Below the pieces are notes generated by a model. It saw only the letters and a program-made list of their open reading frames with translations, had not been told where the DNA came from and searched no databases. This document shows, one piece after another, positions 12,901 through 24,900 of a stretch of 64,000 nt of DNA. Origin of the DNA: Beroe forskalii (Eukaryota > Ctenophora > Nuda > Beroida > Beroidae); assembly GCA_011033025.1 (NCBI GenBank), contig WFMF01000093.1, forward strand, positions 62,001 through 126,000, written 5' to 3'. Each line of letters begins with the position of its first letter. Within the stretch, counting starts at the first letter, position 1. The translations under genes and the position numbers were made by a program.

Positions 12901-15900
12901 CCAGCCTCCACTCGGCTCCACACAGCCTCCACTAGGCTTCACTCAGCCTCCACTTGGCTCCACTCAGCCTCCACTAGGCACCACTCAGCCTCCACTTGGC
13001 TCCACAGAGCCACCACTAGGCTCCACCCAGCCTCCACTCGGCTCCACACAGCCTCCACTCGGCTCCACTCAGCCTCCACTAGGCCCCACACAGCCTCCAC
13101 TTCTATAAAGTGAAGGCTGAGTGAGCCTAGTGGAGAGCCTGGCCACCCAGCCTCCACTAGTCTCTACAAAGCTTGTAGGCTTCCACACAGGCTCCACTAG
13201 GCTCTACACAACCTCCACTAGGCTCCAGTCAGCCTCCACTTGGCTCCACTCAGCCTCCACTAGGCCCCAATCAGCCTTCAATCAGGCTCCAATAGGCTCC
13301 ACTTAACCTCAACTCAACCTCCACACAACCTCCACTACTAGTGAAGGCGGAGTAGAGCCTAGTGTAGAGTGGTCGGAGGCTGAATGGAGCCTAGTGGAGC
13401 CTAATGGCTCTACATAGACTCCATTAAACTTCCACTGGGCTATGAGCAGCCTCCACTACTAGTGAAGGCTGAGTGGAGTCTAGTGTAGAGTGGTCGGAGG
13501 CTGAATGGAGCCTAGTGGAGCCTAATGGCTCTACATAGACTCCACTAAACCTCCACTGGGCTATGAGCAGCCTCCACTACTAGTGAAGGCTGAGTGGAGT
13601 CTAGTGTAGAGTTAGTGGAGCCTAGTGAAGGATGAGTGGAGGCTGAGTTGAGCCTAGTGGACCACTAGGCTCCACACAGCTTCTACTAGGCTCTACAAAG
13701 CCTCAACTAGGCTCCAATCACTCTCCACTAGGCTCCGCACAGCCTTCACTAGGCTCCATTCAACCTTCACTAGGCAATTAGCATTCTCAACATGTCGGGT
13801 TATGTTGCATGAATACATGGAAACTGGCCAATGGTCACGGTGGGGCCTTACTATTGATTTTATGCTGCAGAATCAGACTTATGTAGCGAGGATGCTTCGG
13901 TTTTAGGGCTTCATAGAACAGTTTGATCGGACTACTTAGTACTTAAATGCATAAAACTTAAAGTAAGAGGTAATGAAATATCGTATTTGTTACTGTAGCC
14001 TTCTACTCTATTCAATGTGGATGTAGTCTCAGTTACAGCTTCTGGATAACGTCAAAATGTGAAACAGACCTTGGGAATCGATTCAGCACCTTTTAAAAGC
14101 ATATTATGGGTACCTAAAGTGTTGCCAAAGTGGCTAAAAAGGTGTTTTATTTTTGGCAAACTTTGGCAAACTTTGGCAAATGCTTCCACTTTTTTTGGAG
14201 TTTGCCAAAAAAAGTGTTTGCCAAAGTTTGCCATAGTTTGCCAAAGTTTGCCTTACCCCCTCCCCTAATCCGTAAATTCCCCCCAGGACTATTAATTTAC
14301 TAGTTCTGGAATGAATTAATCTGTGTATTCTCCCTCAGGACGGAACGCCAGGCACTGCTATAGAGCTCGACACGAGTACTGAGCTGGAAGAGCCGCCGTG
14401 CAGGAGCGAGGACTTCAGAAGCATCAACAACGAAAACGTGAGTACAAATACCCTTCAAATACCCTTCACTTTAACGACAATGCGAGAGCAACTTGAATAT
14501 GAGTTAGTTTCATCAGGAATTAAACAGGAATTGTTGAACCGCAAGACCAAAGGTGCCTTAAACTTCTGTTTGGACAAAATATAGATTGCGTACATTCGTC
14601 ATATTTGTGGCGTAGATTCAAAACTTCATAACACAGTGCAAAGCTTTACACGCGAGTGCTCCTTTATAATATCAGTTAAGTCCGGTCACGGCGGAGTATT
14701 TGGGAGTTTTGGTGTAGTGGCATCGAGTCAAACTGTACACGGCCGATTGGTCCATGGAATTGAGTAGAAGTCATCCCCGTACAATGATATCCAAATGTAC
14801 AATCGTTGTCAGTTGCAGTACCTGCCCATCATTGGTCCACGTGCATGCGCGGCGCGCGCGATAAATCAAGCTCATAGGAAAGGGAAATTAAGCGCCACCA
14901 TACGGGATCAACGGACAGCAGGAAATGCGCCGGCAGGCGCACTTCGATCCTGTTTGGTATGATTAAATGCAAAACAACCAGTTCAATGTTGAAAAGGGAC
15001 TTTCTCCTAACTAACAATAACCTTTACGTGTTCACTTGTATTATAGAGGGCGTACCAGAGGTATTTAAAGTTTCTAATTGTAACGCTGGTTGTACTTGAA
15101 ATTTAACGAAAGGATACGAGTTTTTTTACTTTAGTGAGATGCAATATAAACTACAAAAACAAAGGTATATTTTATTTAATGACGACTAAAACGAATGTCA
15201 TAATAACAATTTCTTGTTTTTTTGAAAAGTTGAGTTGTAGAACTAGAATGCAGATCCCATTTAATTCAATGCAAGAGAAGATCATACTTTGCAGTGCCTA
15301 AATTTTATCAGGAAATGAACATTACATGCCATTACACACTTTTTCAAGCTAGTGGGGGCCAAACCCCCCTAGATTTTTTCTTGAGGGAGCCTTTTGAAAA
15401 CTAAGGGGTTTTGAATTTTCATTTTAATCAAATTTTTCATTAAAAGTCCACTAATTTTGCCTTTCAACTACAATCATGATTATGTTTGCTTTGATTCTGA
15501 GGAGATGGATTTTAAACTTTTAAGGAAACTTCAGTTTATTTGAGCTTGACTTTATACTTTAGACGGTACTCCTGTTGAAATCTAGAAATCAACCCTTGAA
15601 TTTAGGCACTGCAGACAGAGTTATGAACCAAAGACCAAATTATGCGTATCTTCAAAAATCATTACCAATCATGATGTGTGATTTTAATTCAAATGACTGC
15701 CTTCATGGTCCAGATATGGCCAAGGAAACCCATACAATAGTTCACTAATCCTCATGTTTACTTCACGTGTATCTGTCCCTTGTGACTGCGGTTGGTGAAG
15801 TTGTTGTTCCTGGTGCAGAGGTAGCGGTAGATGCCTTTTGTGGTGATCTTCCTGGGCCCCAGGTCGAAGTAGGTGGCAGCATCATCCAACTCATCCATAT

Positions 15901-18900
15901 CCCCGTGATTCTGATAGTGAGTGTGGTAAGCCAGAGCCATAAGGTCCTCCTTCTTCAGTCCCATGAAGTTGATGTCGTCACTGAGGATGACAGGGTAGTT
16001 GCAGGCGTAGCAGCCGTGCCCCTCCTCCTCCCCCTCCTTCTCCCAGGTCCTCTCTCTCAGCAGGACCATGTTGCTCCTGTCCGTTCCTGCCCGTCCTTGT
16101 CCAGCATTATTCCCAGGGTTGGAGTTAGCCCCCGTCCACTGAGCGTGTAGGTAGTCCCCTCTGTTCATCTTCAGGATGTTAGGTTGGAAGTCGTACTCCA
16201 CTCCGGGATAGGTCTGTACGATGTTACCTCGCTTACCTCGCACATTTAGGTTGTGGATAACAGCGTCAGCAGGGATATCAGCCGGCCTCTTCCTGATCTC
16301 GAATACGTGGGTCCTGTCTTCGAACGTTCTCCCGAACTGGTTTGTGTTGAGGGTCACCTCCAGATCGAGTTTCTTGTTATGTTCTTTGTTCTCGAAGTTG
16401 AAGACCTCAACAACAGGGATCCTGTTTGAAGTAGTATCCTCTGTCGTTTTCTACTGGCAGACCGTGCATGGTGGCGATGTCAATTTTAGTTGGTTGGTCG
16501 TCTGCCTCAGCATTGAATTCGTGGTTGATTGGCTCCACGAACCTGTTGTTCGTCATTTCCCCGGAGGTAATGTTGTACCTGAGTCTCATGACGCAGTTCT
16601 TGTGGATGATATCATCAGGCACAGTCCATTGGTAAGAGTTCATGTATCCTCCCTTGTTGTTGCCATGGTGATTGTCTCTTGACCATGGTGACGCCAGACA
16701 GTCTGGTGCAGCACTGTTCCAGGACCCAGTCTCAACCCACTTTGGGGTGACCATTTCCCCACCATGCTCCACTTGAGTGCTCTCACAGGCTTCCTTATTG
16801 TTCATCATGTGGGCCTTCTGACCCTTAGCTTCCTTGAAAGCGAGGAAGTTGTCTGGGTACTTGCAGTATCCCTTGTTCTTAACGTTCTGTGATTCCTTCT
16901 TGTAGTAGTCGCATCGTTCTGGCTCGTTCGTAAACACAACAATGTCCTGGGGGTAGTAAGGAATTAATTCCTCAACACCACAAATCACAATGTACTGGGG
17001 AATAATAAGGGCTAAATTCCTCAACCATTTCGTGGACTTTGCAAGAAAAGTCCGGGAAATAGTTTTGATCTGAATATGTATGTATGTATGGAGGGTTTTG
17101 GGATCTCATTCATTGGGGAATGGGGATTCTATTGCGGGTTAACCTACCCTCCAGGGAGTGGGGTGCCAGTAAGGGTAATAATCCCTCTCCTCCGGGCACT
17201 CATACCCCCTTCTGTTCCCGTTATTGTTCTGTCTGGTGCTGTGCGCCTCCTCTTTCATGTTCTGATCAGCAGTGTAGAGCCCCTTGTTCCGTTGTCTGGC
17301 CCGGCATTCCTTGTAGTACTCGTAGTTCTCGTGCATTCCGTATCTTGGGGGTTATTAGTTCTTATGCATTCCGTATTTGGGAGGGGGGGGGGAGTTTTTG
17401 GCACTTCTGAGGGCTGTTGTCAAGCATTTTAACTTTTAAATGAGTGGGTCGTTATACTAAGGTCGTAATATTGTGGTTTACATGGTCCCAAATACAAGTT
17501 TTAATGAGTGCAATACACGTTGATATCGTACAAAGTGTATCACACTTTTTAGACTTCCTAATATAACTCACTCCATATCGTTGTTGCAGTCAGCCCTATC
17601 GCACTGAAAGCGGTTCTCTGGTATAGTGTTGGTGGTGGTACCGTCCCTTACTAGATCCCCACACATGTACTGTACCACTAGCTCACAGAAGTTGTTAGGG
17701 TTACCACACGAGTGCTGGTTAGTCCTGATGTGATAAAGAGTTATTTAAGGTTATTTAGGTGTTCATAGGTTCATGATCTGGTTAGTCCTGGGGAGCGGCC
17801 AAGTTGGGGTTACCACAGAGAAGGGGGGTTATGTTAAGCACGATGTGGTTACCCAGTTAAAGCACTAGAAGTTTTGATCAATGACTTATCAGCGCACGTG
17901 GTTATTTAAGGATGGTTCACTCTAAATTGGGGTGAGTAAGGGGCGTAGAAGGAGGGGAAACGAATGTAGTTTCATGAACTCAATTTCCACTTTAGAGCAT
18001 TTTAGGTGCCTGGTGCATTTAGGGTCAAGAATGCATTTAAGGTTCATTTATGGTGCATTTAATAAGGTTCATCGGGGGACTGGTCATTGACCCTTATAGC
18101 TAAGAACACTCACCACTCTATCTCGACTTTAGAACCGGTGTAGTAGTACAGGTTTCCCTGGTTATACCCACCTCGGTTGTTATTCTGCGAGTCAAACAAC
18201 CGGTTTGGAGACAGTTAGTTGAGTTAAAATATCCATCGGTTGATTCTAAATATTATTGTAAATCACTTCTCTGAACTTTATTAAATTTTCGTTAAGTTCA
18301 CAATTCAGATTCAACCTATAGGCATAAGACATTGAAAATTTTCAAGTATCATTAAAACAAATAAATCCTTGTTGATTTAAAGGGATCCAGTATTCCAGAA
18401 GTGAGTTACGATTTCAAATAAACAACTTGTCTTACTCTATCAAGGTTTACATGCTTTAGGTTAACAAGGTTTAGGTTTACAAGGTTTACAAGGATTACAA
18501 GGTTAACAAGGTTTAGGTTTACAAGTTTACAAGGTTTAAAAGATTTACAAGGTACCACCTCAAACTACAAACTCACCGGTTACCGTTATTCCTCGCTCTG
18601 CCCTGCTCATTAAGTCGGTTATTGCTGCCCCTCGGTCCTTGCAGATACACATCACCCTGCACAGTGACCAATACAACCAATAACAGCAGGAGAATCATCT
18701 GGCAGGAAGAGTGGATGGGATTAGGCAAGATCTGAGTAAATTCTATATTCCTCTTATCAAATGTTGCGAACTCGTTTGGAGAAATAAGCGATTATTTATC
18801 ACTTTTCGAGTTCGCATTAAACAAGCTCGCAACATTTAAGAGGAATATCAGAATTTACTCAGATCAGTTGAGGCAAAGGGAATCTTGAGTATAACCTTGG

Positions 18901-21900
18901 ACTCTTGAGTATAGCCCTGGACTGAAGCAACAAGGTCACTATATTCAAGCAATTAACATCAACTGGTGGCGATTCACGGCAGAACCTGCAAGCATGGCAT
19001 ATCTATCTACTCATCTAACACTAATCAAGCAAATATATTTGTTGTTCCTTCAAATATCAAAAGAATGAACTGATCAAAGCTGAACTGATAATTCTCTACA
19101 GGAACATTAAGAAAGAGCAAAAGAGACATTTCAAGTTTGTTGGTAAGGTGCAGCAACACATGTTTGGGACGGACACCTCGTACTTGAGGGCTCAGAGAAT
19201 TTTTGCTCAATTCATCTGACTTAAAGCAGTATTATCTCGAGCGGTGATAGAATCAAATAACTAATGGATCGTGCGTTATCTAAAATGGTCAAACTCGGCC
19301 AAAAACTCCTCGTTTGATAAACCCCCTTCCGTTAGTTAAGTTGTAAATCGCTCACTGGTCGGAACAAACTACAGCATCCAACAAGACGTTAACGATAAGA
19401 ATATTACCAATTATTATAACGACAGCTTATATTGCTACAATTGCTGTAAAATAGAACGGAGACTAAAAGAGCTGTTTGGAGAAGTCATAACATATCCTCA
19501 GTATAGCGCTACAAATTGAATGGCCCCACATCCCTTGTTCCTCGGTAAACTACGTGTGAACTCGTGATACGCTCATTGTGATACGACATTGTGAAACATG
19601 TCACGTGCACAGCTCATTTAGTCACGTGATGCGTTGTCAAGGTCACGTGTTGCTCTGTCAAGGTCACGTGCTCTTTAACGAGACAGCCGCTCCTTTTAGG
19701 TTTCTATGGCAACCAACTCAAGACAAGCAAAAGCTTTCCCCTGAATGGGTGTGCTTTATGAAGTTTTTATGTTTTGTTACGTTAATAAAAGCATCACAAA
19801 AAACGTCTTTGTAGTTTGGGAGGGGGTAACGAGGACCAATTCCCCCGTCAATAGCTCCGGCTAATTACGTTGACATTTGACGTGGGCTGCGACTGAATGA
19901 CATTTACAGCTTCCAATGGCTATTCGTCGTGCGGCTAATCAAAGTCAGAGATAAGATGGAAATTCTAAAATATGAAGGAATTTTGATCATTAACTGCTCC
20001 TTCGATGCCCCTCTTTAACCGCGAATAGTGGCGCCCTTGGGTCACACACCAGGCAAAAAGGTGGCGCCCTTGGGGCACAAACCAGACAAAAAGGGGCAAA
20101 GAGGAGGGCGAAAAGGGGACAAAGAGGAGGGCGAAAAGGGGACAAAGAGGAGGGCGAAAAGGGGGCGTCGACTGAGCAGTCAATGACCAAAGTTTTAAAA
20201 GATTATTAGCACCAGCGACCAGCGCAAACTATCATGATGATAATATACTTTATCCACTCTGCAACAAGATAAAAAGTGTTAAGATGATATTTAAATACAT
20301 GGAAAATTTTGCCACATGACCTAGGGTTACCTAGGTATTGACAAAAAGGAAAGTGACAATTATCTTCCAAAAAGTGTGCAACACTAACTTACGTGGATGC
20401 CCGTAACTGGGGAGGGGAAACTTTCGGGTGGTCAAAATTTTGAGGCGGGTGAGGTAAAGCACCTGGGAATGCAGCCCGGATTATCTGATGTTACATTTCA
20501 CACTCAGATCCAGTCACTTGTACTGTACCAAATTGGCACAAACTTTCATGGTTTTGGTTTCAGTCGAGGGTTCCCGAATTATCACCAGCCCTGTAGAACA
20601 CCTGGTTTTATTCAAAATAATTCACCAACAGTTTTCTAGTGTAATATTAAATTGATTGTCAACGAGTTTCCTGTCGCTGTACGATGATATCATCATACAG
20701 CGACGTGTATCCAAAACGGATACAAGGGCTCCCCCTACTTGCCAGCCCCATTCGTTGAACTTCTTACTTTCTTAGAAAAACTTTGCCAACACTGGAACTA
20801 TGAGACTTGTTAGGCTTACAGACTGATGCAGTGGCATTATACAACCAGTGATGCTGTGGAAGAAAAGCATCGCCTGTAGCTACCTTGCTTCCAATGATTC
20901 AGCACCTACTGCAGCAAGCAATGAAACCGCATCAGAGTCACGCAAACCCTTGTCTAGAAGGCTACCGGCTCTGGCATCTCAATATTGATTTTTCAGCTCG
21001 TATATCCAAAACGGATACACGGGCTCCCCCTATAGGCCAGCCCTATTAATAATTCAACACTCACTGCAGTTATCAATGAAACCGCATATAAGGGTCACGC
21101 ACTGCATGACGTATACGTCACGTGACTGCCAAGTATTCCCATGTGACGTATACATCACGTGACTGCCTTGGTATTCCCATGTGACTCTATGCGTGAGATA
21201 AGAGCGGTGGTGTACATTGTAACCTGACACACTGATACACCTGATAACACTTCATGTTGTTTATCTCTTGTTTCCTTCCGCTGTCTGTACATCACTTTAC
21301 TGCACCCCATACTGTTTATCTCTTGTTTCCTTCCGCTGTCTGTACATCGCTGCAGTTTACTGCACTCCATGAGTCCTTGCCAAGCTTGTAGCGGACTCTG
21401 TACACTCAGTTTTTTAAAAAGAAACTTATTGAAACTGCAGGCTAGAGGTCGTCTAATTTTCTGCGATTTTGGGTCGAAAACTGTCTTATCCAGTTTCTTA
21501 GTTCTTGGCATGAAATCTTGATAATCCCAAGATGTACACTGTACAGTAAGTTTCAAATTTAATCCTGCAAGAAGTGATGTCAGGGTATTTGAATCATAAA
21601 TCAGTGAAGTTTCTTAATTTTTGGGGATTTTACTCCAAATTCTAAGGCTAGGTTTGCATCTTTCAAAATCCTATGCTCAGTTCCATAACAACAGTTTCTT
21701 AGAAGACAGACTGAATGTATCTATATCGGTAATTCGACGAAAGTTCGAAATGATAATCTGAGCTGATCCCGGCTGATAAACTTGTTCGAATCCAGTCGGT
21801 TCTGACCTAAGTTCGCTTCCGCTGTGCAATGGATTGTTTTCGTTGAGAGCCTTGTAAATACTCTTTTTCCATCGTTTTAGAATTAAGGATTAGAATTAAG

Positions 21901-24900
21901 GATTAGAATTAAGGATTATAGTTGGAAATGGCCCTTAAGGTTTTCAATAAATGTTTTATTATTTCGATTCGGCAACGAGGTTTAAGATTTAAAGCTTTTT
22001 ACCTTATAATTTTTTAGTGAATTCCAGTAGTATTTAAAACGACTCCAATTCCCTAAAACGTGATTATTAGGCTGTGAATTCTGATGCCTCTTACACAGCT
22101 AATCAGCTATAATAATTCTGTATGTGTGGGTGTCACATAGTTTTACAAAACATATTGTAGCTTAATTAGATTTCATAAAATATTATGCAAAATGTACTGA
22201 AATATTCAATTCTATGCAGAACTTTCACCTTCGTGAGCCTTGTAACTAAAAATAAGCTATGGTGGACAATGATAATCATGATAATTTTCATAGTTTACAC
22301 TCCCTGACACGTGTAGAAACATAGCTTTACACAGAAACATTGGTTATTGAATAGTTGAATATGTCCGCATTATGCTAGGAATAGTATGCTAGCGTATAAT
22401 GTTACTTCTCTACTTCTGTGGTGTGCAGATAACAATATTATTGGTAATTATAAGAGTAGTTATCAGATATTCTAGACTTCTAGAGATGGTTCAAGGAGTT
22501 GGATTAATGGAACTTAACTTTTCAGTCTACTAGGCAACCTCTAGTTCACATCCCTCTGAGGCTTGACAACGTGCAATAATAAATAAGTAAATACCTTACT
22601 TTTTCCGGCCGTGACACCAACATCTGGTCCTTTTTAAGGGCCGAACCTCTCGATTGGTTTTGGAAATGGGATATTCTCAGAGGAGCGTCCTGTAAACTTG
22701 TATGTGCAAAACACCGGCATAAGACAAAGTTTAATTTCTAAGCAATATCTGACACAATTTCCACTACTCCTCCTTGCCAATTGTATTTCTACATACCACA
22801 ATAGAGAAGTGCTGCAATATGATCACTCCATGTCATTAAGTAAACAGTAAGTACTGAAGTGTACAAACATTGAACACTAGAAGACGTAATACCTTTATGG
22901 GGCTCTATGACACATACACACTTATTTCCTTGATACTGTACTCTTTTGACTAGTTTGTTTATTGGTCTATGATGTAATATCTCATTAGAGAGGCTGTTTA
23001 ACCCACATACACACACATACAGACACACATACACAGACACACACCAACATATTTTAGAAATGGAAAGGGGACTGTTTCAGGAATGAAAAGTCTTTCAACA
23101 GGCCACGGTGTTCAGTAGTCCACATCAGTCCACAGTTACATCTGAGCTTAAAAATTCTATGTTTAAAGCTGCCTCTTCTCCGTATACACTATACACACAT
23201 ACAAACACATACATACACACAAACACGTACACAAACATACACACATTCACATTCCCTTCCTTGATGTGATCCTGATCTGATTACCCACCCCTCCATGACA
23301 AACATCATATATCATCGAATTATTTGGTGTCCCGTGATGTTGATATAATTTAGATTGACCTGTCCAAATTAATGAGAGTTTATTGAAGGAGTTGACAAGA
23401 GCTGATGATCTGTATCTCATTCCCCATACACCCTAAACAGGATAATATGAAAACACCAGCCCACTGATCAAAACGTACATTCCTAAGAACAACTAGCTAG
23501 CAGACGTTAGACGGCATTGAGAACATGCTGACTCAGCATGTTCTCAACCATAAAACAATGGCGTTTGGGGCAGTGACTTCCCCCCGTTACCCAGTACCCA
23601 CGACCAGTTTATCATGCGTGTTATAAGATTTGTTGAGGCGTGTAAGCGTGCCCACAGTACATTTCAAATTGACCAATCAGACGCAGATTGACTGTAAACA
23701 CGTGCGCAGATTGGTCTGTAATCTTATAATGTCATTAACGTATCCCATCAGGTATACCGGTGATCAAAACGTTTTGATTTTCTCAGTATACACATAACTC
23801 ATAACTTCATAAGATACTAAACTGATTAAAGGTTAACTTGATTTGTCATGTTTAGATTGACTTGATCACATACGGCCCTGATTGAGTTATCAACTGGCTT
23901 ATTAGTAACTGAAATAATGCCAATATTGTAATCAAATGAAGGGGAAAATGAATTAAATCACATCACATAATCCAAATTAAACACTTTTGAATAATCACTA
24001 TAATCAAGTTATTGCGAATATTACATCTATTACTTCAGTATTAAAACACACAATTAATCACTTTTAAAACTTTTGATACAGTACCTACACAAAATATAAA
24101 AAATATAAAATAACCCGCATAAATTTTAATTAAATCTGGTTTTGAGAATGTTTAAATATCACTGCAACTTTGTTCTGTGTTTTGTAGATTAATATACATC
24201 GTCACCTTCAAATCAAAAGGTGATAACTTGAAAAGTATAGTTTTGAGATAATCGAAAAAAACTAATTTTCTTCAAAACTAATGGTCAAATGTTCTCAACT
24301 TATGGTTTTTGAATAGTATGTAATAATGTAGTATGATCAGATAATGTTTTCACTCCTCCCGATGTCCACCCAATTAATTACAATTAATTAATTAATTGAA
24401 AAGTTGACAGTTATCACCTTTGGTCGAAACTTTAATTTTAAAAATGATTTGAAGAGGTGATATCTCTAATTATAACCTTTTGAATTACTTTTTCTCCTAC
24501 TAAAGACAGCAGTATTATCACATATTATATTGAGTTATCACCTTATTGCCTTAAATTCCATAATTTCAAGATATCAAAATGTTCTTGAATTATTTAAAAA
24601 CTGATATTTGAAGACGACATCCTTTTGTTATTTTCTTCGGTTCTTATTTTATTTTCAAAAAACACTAAAATTATAAAGTTTCATGAAATTTAATGACATC
24701 ATTACGAAATTTCACGATTTTTAGCGCCTTTGTAGTGATTTTAAGAAAAGAAAGCCCTATTAATTTTCATTTAGCCCCTTTCATGATACTGTTCACAATT
24801 ATTTTGTACCCTAAAATCCTTATTAAAGTATTAAGTTTCAAACTCAAATTGTGGCTGCTATTTAGCTATTTGTGTGAGTTCATCAAACTACTTTTCGGTA

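Noticed and set aside
11529-13306. Long repetitive open frames (WSLVEAE-type on one strand, STRLHSA-type on the other)
   Set aside because: Both strands are open because the minisatellite unit is 21 bases; no splice or start context supports coding.
16221-16682. 153-codon plus-strand frame
   Set aside because: Antisense shadow of DD3-3 exon 5.
21885-21920. Telomere-like repeat
   Set aside because: Only three copies of AGAATTAAGGATT; not TTAGGG.
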